Below are positions 51,753-60,663 of a DNA stretch of 60,663 nt, in pieces. The translations under genes and the position numbers were made by a program. Numbering within the stretch: position 1 is the stretch's first letter; each line of letters begins with the position of its first letter. This DNA is from Nitriliruptoraceae bacterium (GTDB taxonomy: Bacteria > Actinomycetota > Nitriliruptoria > Nitriliruptorales > Nitriliruptoraceae): positions 1 to 60,663 of the forward strand of contig PWLR01000269.1 of NCBI GenBank assembly GCA_003558435.1. The letters are read 5' to 3'. Below the pieces are notes generated by a model. It saw only the letters and a list, made by a program, of their open reading frames with translations, was not told the origin of the DNA and made no database searches.

Positions 51753-53032
51753 TCGACGGGCAGGAGCCGACGGACCCGGCCTGGACATCGGCGGCGGGCT
51801 CGCCGGTGAGCGCGGCGGCGCGTGCGACGTTCGCGACGATGTTCGCCGAGCTGGCCCCGATCGGACGTGATCCGGCCACCGGCGGCTACCACCGCTTCGC
51901 CCACACCGCCGAGGACAGCCGGCTCCGCGCGTGGTTCGCCGGCCAGGCGAACGCGCGCCACCTCGACGTGCACGAGGACCGCGCCGGCAACCTGTGGGCG
52001 TGGTGGGGCGACCCGACGGCCGGCGAGGCGGTCGTCACCGGCAGCCACCTCGATTCGGTGCCCGCCGGCGGCGCGTTCGACGGTCCGTTGGGTGTGGTGT
52101 CGGCGTTCGCCGCCGTCGACGAGCTGCGCGCACGATCGGTGCGCCCGGATCGACCGCTGGCCGTGGTCGCGTTCGCCGACGAGGAGGGCGCCCGGTTCGG
52201 GGTCGCCTGCGCCGGTTCGCGATTGCTGACCGGACGGTTGGACGCCGACCGGGCGCGGGGGCTGACCGACGACACCGGGATCACGCTGGCCGAGGCGCTG
52301 CGGGCCACCGGCCGCGACCCGGACACGCTCGGCCCGGACCCCGAGCTGGTGGCGCGCATCGGGGTGTTCGTCGAACTGCACGTCGAACAGGGTCGCGACC
52401 TGATCGACCGCGGGGCGGCGGTCGGGTTCGCCACGGCGATCCGCGCCCACGGACGGTGGCGCTACGAATCGATCGGTCGGGCCGATCACGCGGGTACGAC
52501 CCGCATGCAGGACCGCACCGATCCGATGCTCGCCCATGCGGCCACGATCCTGGCCGCGCACACGGCGGCCCGCAAGCACGGCGCGGTCGCGACCGTCGGT
52601 CGGGTGGCGGTCGAGCCGAACGGGGTCAACGCCATCCCCGCGCGTGTACGCACCTGGCTGGATGCGCGGGCGGACCACGAGACCGTGGTCCGCGCCGTGG
52701 TGGCCGAGGTCACCCGCGCCGCCGGCGTCGAGCCCGTCGAGGAATCGTGGACGCCCCGGGTCGAGTTCGACCCGCGGCTGCGGGCACGCCTGGACGGGGT
52801 GCTGGGCGGCGTGCCAGCGCTCGCCACCGGCGCCGGACACGACGCCGGGATCCTGGCCCTGGCCGGGGTGCCGGCCGCGATGCTGTTCGTGCGCAACCCG
52901 ACCGGCGTCTCCCACGCACCGGACGAGCACGCGGAGCCCGGCGACTGCCTGGCCGGGCTCGCCGCGCTCACCGACGTGCTGGCGGAGCTGCTCACCGGCG
53001 AGGTGCTCGTCGCGGCGGAGCCGCCCGCATGA
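51749..53032 (+). CDS. M20-family amidohydrolase of the hut operon (allantoate-amidohydrolase-like)
   Basis: 427 residues. Metal ligands of the M20/AllC fold are visible: [19 protein letters not shown] (His and Asp), ADEEGARFG (Glu-Glu) and VELHVEQG (His). [17 protein letters not shown] is the substrate/dimer segment and [14 protein letters not shown] the last ligand His. It lies between hutU and hutF with 4-nt overlaps on both sides. HutF makes N-formylglutamate and no HutG is present, so this enzyme probably removes the formyl group to give glutamate. Streptomyces has the same gene order. Substrate is inferred. Confidence 0.85.
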   Translation: MIDGQEPTDPAWTSAAGSPVSAAARATFATMFAELAPIGRDPATGGYHRFAHTAEDSRLRAWFAGQANARHLDVHEDRAGNLWAWWGDPTAGEAVVTGSHLDSVPAGGAFDGPLGVVSAFAAVDELRARSVRPDRPLAVVAFADEEGARFGVACAGSRLLTGRLDADRARGLTDDTGITLAEALRATGRDPDTLGPDPELVARIGVFVELHVEQGRDLIDRGAAVGFATAIRAHGRWRYESIGRADHAGTTRMQDRTDPMLAHAATILAAHTAARKHGAVATVGRVAVEPNGVNAIPARVRTWLDARADHETVVRAVVAEVTRAAGVEPVEESWTPRVEFDPRLRARLDGVLGGVPALATGAGHDAGILALAGVPAAMLFVRNPTGVSHAPDEHAEPGDCLAGLAALTDVLAELLTGEVLVAAEPPA

Positions 53033-54396
53033 CGGCCTACCGCTGCGAGTTCGCCTGGCTCCCCGAGGGGCGGGTCGCCGCCGAGGTGCTCGTCGACGTC
53101 GAGGGCGGCCGGATCGTCGGGCTGCACGAACGCGATCAGGGCGCACGCGAGGATGGCAGCGTCTCCGACGCCGGGGTGGAGCAGCTCCGCGGCCTGGTCC
53201 TGCCCGGCGCCGCGAACGTCCACAGCCATGCGTTCCACCGCGCCCTGCGGGGCCGCACCCAGCAGGGGCCGGGGACCTTCTGGAGCTGGCGTGACCACAT
53301 GTACGCCCTGGCCGCCCGGCTCGACCCCGACACCTACCTCGCACTGGCCCGGTCGTGCTTCGCCGAGATGGTGCTCGCCGGGTTCACCGCGGTCGGGGAG
53401 TTCCACTACCTCCACCACCAGCCCGGCGGCAGCGCGTACGTCGACCCGAACGAGATGGGGCACGTGCTGATCGAGGCGGCGAGGCAGGCGGGGCTGCGCA
53501 TCACGCTGCTCGACACCTGTTACCTCGCCGGCGGGTTCGGGGTCGCGCCGGAGGGGGTGCAACGGCGCTTCGACGACGGTGACGCCGCCCTGTGGGCAGC
53601 CCGCGTCGAGGACCTGCACCGCGGCTACACCGGCGCGGACGACGTCACGATCGGGGCGGCGGTCCACTCGGTCCGGGCGGTGCCGGCCGCGGAGATCCCG
53701 GTCGTGGCCGCGTGGGCGACCGCCCGGGAGACCCCCGTGCACGTGCACCTCTCCGAGCAGCCCGCCGAGAACGAGGCCTGCCTCGCCGCCCACGGCTGCT
53801 CCCCGACCGCGCTGCTCGCCGGGTGCGGCGCGCTCGATGCGCGCACCACCGCGGTCCACGCGACCCACCTCGACGCCGCGGACATCGGCGCGCTCGCGGG
53901 CGCGCTCGCCGGGGTCTGCCTGTGTCCGACCACCGAGCGCGACCTCGGCGACGGGATCGGCCCGGCACACCGCCTGCTCGCCGCGGGGGTGCCCGTGTCC
54001 GTCGGGAGCGACAGCCACGCGATCGTCGACGCGTTCGAGGAGACCCGCGCGATCGAGCTCGACCTACGCCTGCAGACCGGTGAACGCGGCCACCTCGTCG
54101 TCGAACAGCTCCTGCGGGCACTGACCGTCGACGGCCACGCGCGCCTGGGCGTTCCGAACGCCGGAGCGCTGCAGGTCGGGGCCCGCGCCGACCTGGTGGC
54201 GGTCGATCTGCGCTCGGTGCGGACCGCCGGGGGCGCGGATGTCGACCACGCGGCCGCAGCCGTGGTGTTCGGTGCGGCTGCCGCCGACGTGACCGACGTG
54301 GTCGTCGACGGGCGCCGTGTCGTCCGCGACCGTGTCCATCGCCTCGGTGACGTCGGCGCGCTCCTCACCGAGGCGATCGCGGCGGTGTGGCCGTGA
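53029..54396 (+). CDS. hutF: Formimidoylglutamate deiminase
   Basis: 455 residues, amidohydrolase superfamily. Metal ligands are seen as [12 protein letters not shown] (HxH), [12 protein letters not shown] (His), a His near [11 protein letters not shown] and [12 protein letters not shown] (Asp). [20 protein letters not shown] is a HutF-specific stretch. It deiminates formimidoylglutamate to formylglutamate and ammonia. The ATG overlaps the M20 hydrolase stop and its TGA overlaps the hutI GTG. Confidence 0.93.
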   Translation: MTAYRCEFAWLPEGRVAAEVLVDVEGGRIVGLHERDQGAREDGSVSDAGVEQLRGLVLPGAANVHSHAFHRALRGRTQQGPGTFWSWRDHMYALAARLDPDTYLALARSCFAEMVLAGFTAVGEFHYLHHQPGGSAYVDPNEMGHVLIEAARQAGLRITLLDTCYLAGGFGVAPEGVQRRFDDGDAALWAARVEDLHRGYTGADDVTIGAAVHSVRAVPAAEIPVVAAWATARETPVHVHLSEQPAENEACLAAHGCSPTALLAGCGALDARTTAVHATHLDAADIGALAGALAGVCLCPTTERDLGDGIGPAHRLLAAGVPVSVGSDSHAIVDAFEETRAIELDLRLQTGERGHLVVEQLLRALTVDGHARLGVPNAGALQVGARADLVAVDLRSVRTAGGADVDHAAAAVVFGAAAADVTDVVVDGRRVVRDRVHRLGDVGALLTEAIAAVWP

Positions 54397-55547
54397 CCAG
54401 CGTCCTGTACGACGCCATCGGCGAACTGGTCACCTGCGACCGTGCGGTCGGTGACGGATCGCCCCTGGGGCTGCTGCACGACGCCGCCGTGGTCATCGAG
54501 GACGGACGCGTCGCCTGGCTCGGCCGCTCCGGCGACGCGCCCGCCACCGACGACCGCGTGGAGCTCGGCGGCCGCTGCGTGATCCCCGGCTTCGTCGACA
54601 GCCACACCCATCTGGTGTTCGCCGGCCAGCGCAGCGCCGAGTTCGCCGCCCGGATGGCCGGCGAGCCCTACGCCGCCGGCGGCATCCGCACCACCGTCGC
54701 CGCGACCCGCACGGCCACCGACAGCGAGCTGCGGACGCTGCTGGATGCGCGGGTCGCCGAGACACGCCGTCAGGGCACCACGACACTCGAGATCAAGTCG
54801 GGCTACGGCCTGCGGGTCGAGGACGAGATCCGCCTACTCCGGCTGGCTCGCGAGGTGACCGACGAGACCACCTTCCTCGGCGCCCACGTGGTCCCCGAGG
54901 AGTACCGCCACGACCCCGAGTCCTACGTGGGGTTGGTCGCGGGCGAGATGCTGGAGGCCTGCGCCCCCCATGCGCGCTGGATCGACGTGTTCGTCGAGGA
55001 CGGGGCGTTCGACGCCGATGCAGCGCGCGTGATCCTCGAGGCCGGACGTCGCCACGACCTCGGGCTGCGGGTGCACGCCAACCAGCTCGGCCCGGGCCCG
55101 GGCGTGCAGCTGGCCTGCGAGCTCGGTGCGGCGTCAGCGGACCACTGCACGCACCTGACGGATCACGATGTCGCCGCGATGAGCGACAGCGGCACGGTGG
55201 CGACCCTGGTACCGGGCGCCGAGTTCTCGACCCGCAGCCCTTACGCCGACGGGCGACGGCTGCTGGACGCGGGCGTCACCGTGGCGCTGGCCAGCGACTG
55301 CAACCCCGGCACGTCGTTCACCTCGTCGCTGCCGTTCGTGATCGCCCTCGCGGTGCGCGAGTGCGGCCTCACCCCCGCCGAGGCGGTGTGGTCCGCCACC
55401 GCTGGCGGGGCGACGGCGCTGCGGCGGCACGACGTGGGACGCATCACCGTCGGCGCACACGGACACCTCACGGTGCTGGATGCCCCCGATCACGTCCACC
55501 TCGCCTACCGCCCAGGGGTGCCGCTCGCCTCGGTGTTGGCCGGGTGA
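54393..55547 (+). CDS. hutI: Imidazolonepropionase
   Basis: 384 residues. [18 protein letters not shown] (HxH metal site), [27 protein letters not shown] and [17 protein letters not shown] are the standard HutI blocks. It opens imidazolonepropionate to formimidoylglutamate, the step before HutF. GTG 54393 overlaps the hutF stop; a GTG 6 nt earlier is possible. It is the last gene of the operon. Confidence 0.96.
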   Translation: MTSVLYDAIGELVTCDRAVGDGSPLGLLHDAAVVIEDGRVAWLGRSGDAPATDDRVELGGRCVIPGFVDSHTHLVFAGQRSAEFAARMAGEPYAAGGIRTTVAATRTATDSELRTLLDARVAETRRQGTTTLEIKSGYGLRVEDEIRLLRLAREVTDETTFLGAHVVPEEYRHDPESYVGLVAGEMLEACAPHARWIDVFVEDGAFDADAARVILEAGRRHDLGLRVHANQLGPGPGVQLACELGAASADHCTHLTDHDVAAMSDSGTVATLVPGAEFSTRSPYADGRRLLDAGVTVALASDCNPGTSFTSSLPFVIALAVRECGLTPAEAVWSATAGGATALRRHDVGRITVGAHGHLTVLDAPDHVHLAYRPGVPLASVLAG

Positions 55548-55614
55548 TGCCGGTCGGTGGACGGATCGGCGCGGATCGCGGTCACCGAGGTCGCGACCAG
55601 CGTCGCCGGGCGGT

Positions 55615-56175
55615 TCAGTCTTCATCGTCCTCGTCGAAGCCGAAGACGTCGTCCTCCCACGGGTCCCCCGCGGCACCGAACCCGTCGAGACCCGGGTCGA
55701 GGTCGGGATCGAGGTCGGGATCCCGCACCGCCTGGCCGAACGCGCCGCCGGACCCGAAGCCGTCCAGGTCGTCGACGTCGTCGAAGCCGTCGTCTTCGGC
55801 ATCGTCGCCCGGATCCGCGTCGTCGCCCGGATACCACGCAGCGGCGACATCGGTGCGCAGGGCCTCGATGGTCTCGGCCTGGTCCTCGAGCCGGTCCTCG
55901 TAGTGCGTGCGGGTCAGGTGATGCCCGATGATCAACCCGTCCACGAGCGCGCCCGCCTCCCGCTCGGTCTCCCCGAAGATCACCGCCGCCGCCGGCGTCG
56001 GCGGCGTTGGGAGCGGAGCGGTCGTCGGCGGGTCCGGGGCTGGTACGGGTGGCCGGGGTGGCGCGACCGCCGATCCGGGGTCCGACCCTCGGAACCAGCG
56101 CACGACTCCCCAGGACACGAGCACCAGCAGCCCGCCCCCCACCAGTACCCCGACGACGATCTCCCCGATGTCCAT
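55615..56175 (-). CDS. Single-pass membrane protein with acidic tail
   Basis: 186 residues from ATG 56175, 3-5 nt after GGGGAG. One helix at about 4-22 (IVVGVLVGGGLLVLVSWGVV) is followed by a Pro-rich linker. A short helical region EREAGALVDGLIIGHHLTRT comes next, then a C-terminal 75 residues in which Asp dominates (e.g. DPDLDPDLDPGLDGFG). No family is recognised. The acidic tail could bind cations or be a disordered spacer. It converges with the hut operon. Confidence 0.6.
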   Translation of the reverse strand: MDIGEIVVGVLVGGGLLVLVSWGVVRWFRGSDPGSAVAPPRPPVPAPDPPTTAPLPTPPTPAAAVIFGETEREAGALVDGLIIGHHLTRTHYEDRLEDQAETIEALRTDVAAAWYPGDDADPGDDAEDDGFDDVDDLDGFGSGGAFGQAVRDPDLDPDLDPGLDGFGAAGDPWEDDVFGFDEDDED

Positions 56176-56942
56176 GATCTCCCCGATCTCGCGTTCCCCT
56201 TGAACGAGACCGTAGCCAAGCGGTGAGACATCCGACCGCCCCATCACCGTCGGGATGCCACCCGCGGCCGTCAGGCGCCCCGTGTCGACACGAGGTCAGC
56301 TCGGCCCAGGCAACCGGGCGGTTCTGGACGTGCCCGATCTCCGGATCGAGCATGCTGTCGTTGCGTAGGAAGACGGTCGTGATCGGTCCGTTCAGCATCC
56401 CGATCGTGCCGATCCCGACCAGCATCGACACCAGGGCAAGCACCCCGGCGGTGACCGCCCCCGCAGGACGTCGCCCGGAGACCGACCTACCTCGCTCGGG
56501 GCCTCCCACCCGACGTGTCGCGCGGCGACCTCGGTCCGACATGGTGATCTGGAAGGTCCCGGAAGCGTTGGGATCGGGCGGTGAGCCGTCTTCCGCGGAA
56601 GACACGGAAGCACGACCGCCAACGGTGGCCAGCCCGTCTGGCGGGAGGAGGAACTCCGGTGGAGCCGGGGCGGGCACCAGGCCGCCCTCCCCGCGTCGGG
56701 GTCGCATCGTCCACATCAGCCCCGGCGGATGGGCTGTACCTCTCGTTGAACCCAGATGTGTTTCCCGAGCGCCCGCACTTCGTGGTCCTCGAAACCGACC
56801 AGGCCCGGCCGACCGCGACCCACTCGGCCCCACCTCAGGCGACGGCAGCTTTGCTGGTGGCTCGAAGGTGGATGCGCTGGCCGCCACCCTTGGGCGTCGC
56901 TCTACGGTCGGGACGATCGCCGGCCGAGAGGAGGGCTGGCGC
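56176..56942. other. Long intergenic region, possible gene remnant on the minus strand
   Basis: 767 bases without a gene I can support fully. On the minus strand, ATG 56543 opens a stretch with a convincing helix (AGAVTAGVLALVSMLVGIG) followed by TVFLRNDSMLDPEIGHVQNR. After about 85 codons the frame turns Arg/Gly-rich and runs out of phase through the neighbouring gene, so it may be a truncated secreted or membrane protein. GGAGGG before 56943 is the ribosome site of the nuclease-like gene. Confidence 0.35.
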
Positions 56943-57974
56943 ATGGACCTCAAGGGACGGGACCTGCACCTGACGGTCCCACGCGCCGCGGTCGATGTGC
57001 TCCGTGCCCGCGCGGCGTTCCTCGACGCGACCGTGCACGTCCACCCCACACGACGCACCGGCTTCGGCGACCCTGAGCCGCCCATGACCCGCACCGAGGC
57101 CACCGTGTTCTACCGGCGGCTCGGCGACGTGACCCCGAGCCCCCGTTGGGACGCCACCGGGTGGCCGGACTGGCTCGTCGAACTCATCGACTGGCTCGAG
57201 AGCCGCCGCGTCGAACGGGTACGCACCACCGAATCCCACGCCTGGCACTACCGCGGCCGACAGATCCTGCACGTACGCCAGGCTGCGACCGACGGCGCCT
57301 ACTGCCTGACCATCGGCGCACCCACCACCGACGGCGATCGAACCGTCCCACGGCGGATGCGGATCGCGGCCACCGACGAACCCACACCAGCCGAGATCGA
57401 GCAGACGAAGCACACGGTCGACCTGGCCATCGAGCGGCGCCGCACCGGCGCCGACCCCGGTCAGCGTGAACGCCTGCTGCAGGCGGCGATCGGTACCGAC
57501 CCCTCCCTGCTCGGTCTGACCCGCCTCCACCGTGAGGTCCCGGTCTGGCGGCCCGGACAGCAGCCCCGGTGCCAACGCGGTTTCGTCGACTTCCTCGGAC
57601 GTGACGTCACCCGAACCGGCCACGTCATCGAGATGAAACGCGGCCCCGACCCTCAACTCGGTATCCGGGCGCTGGACTACTGGGCCTGGACCGACGCCCA
57701 CCGCGACGAACTCGCGGCACTGCTCGACGCCGATGCCGACCGGCCCTTCGAACTCGACCTCGTCCTCGGCCGCACCGAACGGCCACTCCTGCACCCGGCC
57801 GCAGCCGCCACCCTCCCCCGGCTCACCCCCGACATCGTCTGGCGCTGTCACCTCGTCACCGACTGGGACACCATCGCCCACCCCCGGCCAGCTCCTCAGC
57901 CCGACCACCGAACCACTGCGCCCCCGACACCTCCCCGACTGAACGCGAGGCAGCCGACGCGGCCGGTGTGGTAG
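56943..57974 (+). CDS. PD-(D/E)XK nuclease-like protein
   Basis: 343 residues from ATG 56943 (GGAGGG 8 nt upstream); the frame is open far upstream but Arg/Pro-rich there. D216 in QRGFVDFLGRD and E230-M-K232 in GHVIEMKRGPD, with the preceding Glu in LHREVPVW, fit the NucS-like PD-(D/E)XK active site. The N-terminal half (YRRLGDVTPSPRWDATGW, HAWHYRGRQILHVRQ) is unknown. A DNA-processing role is inferred. It is 46 bp upstream of the thioredoxin-fold gene. Confidence 0.6.
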   Translation: MDLKGRDLHLTVPRAAVDVLRARAAFLDATVHVHPTRRTGFGDPEPPMTRTEATVFYRRLGDVTPSPRWDATGWPDWLVELIDWLESRRVERVRTTESHAWHYRGRQILHVRQAATDGAYCLTIGAPTTDGDRTVPRRMRIAATDEPTPAEIEQTKHTVDLAIERRRTGADPGQRERLLQAAIGTDPSLLGLTRLHREVPVWRPGQQPRCQRGFVDFLGRDVTRTGHVIEMKRGPDPQLGIRALDYWAWTDAHRDELAALLDADADRPFELDLVLGRTERPLLHPAAAATLPRLTPDIVWRCHLVTDWDTIAHPRPAPQPDHRTTAPPTPPRLNARQPTRPVW

Positions 57975-58020
57975 CAATGGGGTCTGGCGGCCGGGCGAGC
58001 CGTCACAGCGAGGGAGCGCG

Positions 58021-59532
58021 ATGGACGGCGCGGACACCGGCGGGCCCGGCACACGAACCTCCGATGTCAGCAGGCCCCCGACGGACACGGGGCACGACGC
58101 CTTGGGTGTCCCGCTCGCCCACGTCGACGGTTCCGTGCGCCTGCTACTCGGTGACACCGCTGCCCCACCCACCCTGGTGGTGGTCGTCGAGCGCGATTGC
58201 CCCACCTCGCAAGGGGCACTTCGCGCCCTGCGGCACGCCGGTGGGGCGGTGGTGGTACTCAGCCAGGGCCGCCCGGAAGCGGCACGTGCGCTCATCGAGG
58301 AGACCGAGACCACTGACCTCGATGTACTCATCGAGGTGGCGCCCTACCCGGTGTCGTCCGCACTCGGCGCCCGGACCGTGCCCACCTTCGTGCTGTTCGA
58401 CGCCGGCCGGGTGGTGGAACACCACGAGGGCTGGGACCGGGCGGTGGTCGCGGAGCTCGTGACCCGCGTGGGCGGCGAGCTGACCGGCTCCGGGGGCTTG
58501 CCGGAGCTGAAGCCGGGCTGTCAGTCCCGACACACCCTCGATGCGCCCACGCAGGCGACACTGCAGGCGGCCGATGCCGAACTGGGCGACACCGCAGGCC
58601 GCATCGAGGACCTGTGGGACCTCGGATGGCACGACGGTCTGCCGGTCGTGCCACCGACCCGCGGACGGGTCCGAGCGATGCTCGACGGGCGCGACCCCGC
58701 CACCTCGCTCGGCCCGATCGGTCCGGTGCCGGGCGAGGTCACCTTCGAACGGCTCGCGGTCTGCGCCGTGCTGGCAGGTTGCGACCCGAGCTACTGGCCG
58801 GTCGTCGAGGCGGCCGCCCGAGCGGTGATGGACCCGACGTTCAACGCCCACGGGGTCATCAACACCACGCACTTCGCGTCACCGTGGATCATCGTCAATG
58901 GCCCCGTACGCGAGGCGATCGGGATGAACGCCGGGTCCAACGTCCTCGGGCCGGGCAACCGCGCGAACGCCACGATCGGCCGGGCGGTGCGGCTGCTGAT
59001 GCAACTCACCGGCGGCGGGACCCCCGGCGGCCTGGACCAGTCCACCCTGGGTGGGCAGCACAAGTTCACGGCGTGCCTGCCGGAGCGTGAAGAGGCCAGC
59101 CCCTGGGAACCGTGGCACGTCACCCTCGGCCACGACCCGGACGTCTCCACGGTCACGGTGCTGGCCGGCGAGGCCCCCGCCGGCATCAACGACCACGGAT
59201 CGTCCTCCGCGGAAGACCTCGCCACGACACTGGCGCTGGCCATGGGCAACGCACAGGTCCCGATCGGCTCCCCGGCGTTCCACGCCGTGAACGCCGAAAC
59301 GTTGCTGATCCTCTCGCCCGAGCATGCCACCACCATCGGTGATGCCGGCTGGTCGAAACAGGATCTGCGCGAGTTCATCGTGGCCCATGGGCAGGGCAAG
59401 CACACCGAGGTGGCCGAGATCGTGGTAGTGGTCGCCGGCGGCGACGCCGGTCGGTTCTCCGCGGTCGTCGCGCCCTGGGTCGGCTCCGGCAAGGGTTCGA
59501 AGCCCGTCACCCGCGCCATCGTCGATCCGTAG
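58021..59532 (+). CDS. Thioredoxin-fold protein fused to an unknown conserved domain, next to a UGSC selenoprotein
   Basis: 503 residues; GGGAG lies 5 nt before the ATG. Residues about 45-155 look like a thioredoxin fold: VVVVERDCPTSQGALRAL carries a CPTS (C60, S63) active-site turn and TVPTFVLFDAG the cis-Pro loop. Residues about 190-503 are a separate domain with LWDLGWHDGLPVVPPTRGR, FERLAVCAVLAGCDPSYWPV and LMQLTGGGTPGGLDQSTLGG. I do not know its function. It is 56 bp upstream of the selenoprotein gene, so the two probably work as a redox pair. Confidence 0.75.
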   Translation: MDGADTGGPGTRTSDVSRPPTDTGHDALGVPLAHVDGSVRLLLGDTAAPPTLVVVVERDCPTSQGALRALRHAGGAVVVLSQGRPEAARALIEETETTDLDVLIEVAPYPVSSALGARTVPTFVLFDAGRVVEHHEGWDRAVVAELVTRVGGELTGSGGLPELKPGCQSRHTLDAPTQATLQAADAELGDTAGRIEDLWDLGWHDGLPVVPPTRGRVRAMLDGRDPATSLGPIGPVPGEVTFERLAVCAVLAGCDPSYWPVVEAAARAVMDPTFNAHGVINTTHFASPWIIVNGPVREAIGMNAGSNVLGPGNRANATIGRAVRLLMQLTGGGTPGGLDQSTLGGQHKFTACLPEREEASPWEPWHVTLGHDPDVSTVTVLAGEAPAGINDHGSSSAEDLATTLALAMGNAQVPIGSPAFHAVNAETLLILSPEHATTIGDAGWSKQDLREFIVAHGQGKHTEVAEIVVVVAGGDAGRFSAVVAPWVGSGKGSKPVTRAIVDP

Positions 59533-59588
59533 TGCCCCCGTCCCGCCTGCCACCACGATCCCGAGGAGCTCACCATGAGGTGCAGATC

Positions 59589-60110
59589 ATGACCACCTAC
59601 CTCTCCCCGTTCGACGACCGGACCCGCGAACCGGTGCCGTTCGCCACACGGCGGCCTTCGCTCGCCGGCCAGAGGGTCGGCTTGCTCGACATCTCCAAGC
59701 CCAAGGGCCGCGAGTTCCTGGACCGGGTGGAGCACCTCCTCGTGGAATCCCACGGTGTCGGCGAGGTCGTGCGAATCGTGAAGCCCACGTTCACCCGGCC
59801 CGCGCCTCCGGACGTGCTCTCCGAGGCAGAACGGTGCGGGGCGGTGCTGGTCGCGCTCGCCGACTGAGGTTCGTGCGTGTCGTGCAGTCTGCACGACGTC
59901 ATCGCACTGGAGGCCCGTGGGGTCCCCGCCGTCGCCATCGGCACGAACGTGTTCGTCGCCGAAGCGCAGGAACAGGCGCTCGCACTGGCCATGCCCGAAC
60001 AGCGGCTGATCACCGTGCCGCACCCGATCCAGCCGACCCCGATCGCCACGGTGCAGGGCTACGCCGACACCGCGATCGCCGAAGCCGTGGCCTGGCTGAC
60101 CTCGGGTTGA
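59589..60110 (+). CDS. UGSC-family selenoprotein (TGA at 59865 read as selenocysteine)
   Basis: 173 residues if the in-frame TGA 59865-59867 is read as Sec93. The frame stays open on both sides: DISKPKGREFLDRVEHLL and VRIVKPTFTRPAPP before, then U-GSCVSCSLHDVIALE and VPHPIQPTP after. The motif U-G-S-C-x-x-C is the name-giving motif of the UGSC family, whose members carry Sec or Cys there. A perfect hairpin follows the TGA. The GTG at 59877 has no ribosome site, so an independent second gene is unlikely. ATG 59589 has GAGGTG 7 nt upstream. Reaction unknown; probably a redox enzyme. Confidence 0.88.
59865..59899 (+). promoter_or_regulatory. Bacterial SECIS-like element
   Basis: The TGA (59865-59867) is followed by GTCGTGCA (59879-59886), loop GTC and TGCACGAC (59890-59897), a perfect 8-bp stem that can extend by two G-U pairs. 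The loop starts with GU, as SelB needs, about 19 nt after the UGA (16-17 nt in E. coli fdhF). It lies inside the coding region, as bacterial SECIS elements do. Confidence 0.78.
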
Positions 60111-60279
60111 TCCGTCCGATCGCGAGCGTGTCCGGGTCGATCCGCGATGGCGCCGTCGCGGCGATGATCCCGGAGCCTGCCTCCGAGGGCCTGCGCACCC
60201 CGGCGTCGCCACACGGCATGTGCCCGACCTCGATGAGCTCACCGACGATCAGCTGCGACGCCGGATCGGCGACATCCGA
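60111..60279. other. Short intergenic region downstream of the selenoprotein
   Basis: 169 bases between convergent genes. A short coding-like run VPDLDELTDDQLRRRIGDIR starts at GTG 60220 on the plus strand and then continues antisense to the next gene, so it is either chance or a small fragment. No strong terminator hairpin is seen. Confidence 0.3.
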
Positions 60280-60663
60280 TCAGGTCAGGGCGAAGAACGC
60301 CCGGGTGTCGTCGAAGCTGAACGACTCCTCGATGCGGATCGTCGCGCCCTCGAGCTGGTCGGAGTCGGCCGAGATGCACACGTTGCCCGACACCGCGCCG
60401 TCCGGGAAGGTCTCCCCGGTGTCATCCAGCGGCGACGGGATCACCCCGCAGTAGTCGTCCATCGACCCGCCACCGAAGGTGTTGCCTGCCGAGCCCACGA
60501 TCCCCCAGCCGAAGTCCAACCACGCGGTTCCCGACTCGGCACCGACGTAGGTCGCATCGACGTTGAACATCACGAACTGCCGGCCGTCCACGGGCGGGTC
60601 GTTGAACTCGTTCTCCCCCATGACCGCGTCGGTGGCATCCAAGCTCACCTCGGTGACCGACAA
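60280..60663 (-). CDS. DUF4352-like secreted protein, C-terminal part (5' end outside window)
   Basis: The minus-strand frame is open from the right edge to the stop at 60280, 127 codons. It shows an immunoglobulin-like beta pattern: RQFVMFNVDATYVGAESG, CGVIPSPLDDTGETFPDGA and SGNVCISADSD, ending with SFDDTRAFFALT. The two cysteines are placed as in DUF4352/telomeric-repeat-binding-like extracellular domains of actinobacterial lipoproteins. The N-terminus, and any signal peptide, lies beyond the window, so the TTG at the edge is not taken as a start. Confidence 0.7.
   Translation of the reverse strand: MSVTEVSLDATDAVMGENEFNDPPVDGRQFVMFNVDATYVGAESGTAWLDFGWGIVGSAGNTFGGGSMDDYCGVIPSPLDDTGETFPDGAVSGNVCISADSDQLEGATIRIEESFSFDDTRAFFALT

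Noticed and set aside
59877-60110. Separate small gene starting at GTG 59877
   Set aside because: It has no ribosome site, begins inside the hairpin region and continues exactly the frame and family match of the upstream piece; readthrough of TGA as Sec explains it better.

Overview
This is a high-GC window (about 70 percent by eye) packed with short-gap or overlapping genes. Many starts are GTG and neighbouring genes often share ATGA, GTGA or TGATG junctions. That style, together with the protein types, points to an actinobacterium. The Mrp antiporter operon, acyl-CoA carboxylase, paired acyl-CoA dehydrogenases and a Streptomyces-like hut operon all fit. A deep-branching, salt- or alkali-adapted lineage such as Nitriliruptoria is possible, but that is only inference.

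Layout. 1-4578: an Mrp-type Na+/H+ antiporter operon (end of a proton-conducting subunit, then E, F, G, a detached MrpA C-terminal part, B, C, D). 4575-8521 (minus): a two-gene biotin-dependent acyl-CoA carboxylase. 8779-9312: a YetF-like membrane protein. 9652-14030: a type IIA topoisomerase pair (GyrB/GyrA-like). 14084-15702: an ECF sigma factor with a membrane partner carrying a 27-bp tandem repeat. 15827-19841: a GNAT/glycolipid-binding fusion, class II aldolase and phosphoglucomutase. 19921-22952 (minus): two acyl-CoA dehydrogenases and their TetR regulator, with a 14-bp palindrome upstream. 23128-30490: a mixed stretch with a homocysteine methyltransferase, a photolyase-like protein whose domains appear in reversed order, AlkB under a perfect SOS-type box, an SDR, a cupin, a small GYD-repeat protein and an EAL phosphodiesterase. 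30862-32172: a membrane-anchored glycoside hydrolase.

32765-44011 is a nitrate/molybdenum island. It holds a cupin, a cytochrome b-like membrane protein, a Cys-ligated molybdopterin oxidoreductase without export signal, a four-cluster ferredoxin, a Tat-exported Rieske protein, a small two-helix membrane protein, two NarK transporters, then (minus strand) a regulator with a ModA-like sensor domain and modABC. The genes fit together as nitrate uptake, electron delivery from the quinone pool, nitrate reduction in the cytoplasm, and supply and sensing of molybdate. 44141-48428 holds an unknown protein, an acetyltransferase, a frameshifted membrane gene, a small membrane protein and an MDR oxidoreductase. 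48499-55547 is a complete histidine-degradation operon (hutH-hutU-M20 hydrolase-hutF-hutI), all genes overlapping by 4 nt.

The most striking item is near the right end. At 59589-60110 an in-frame TGA at 59865 sits inside a UGSC motif, followed at once by a perfect 8-bp hairpin with a GU-containing loop. It reads as a selenoprotein of the UGSC family, encoded next to a thioredoxin-fold protein (58021-59532). A conventional annotation would split it into two broken pieces. The right edge cuts a DUF4352-like secreted protein.
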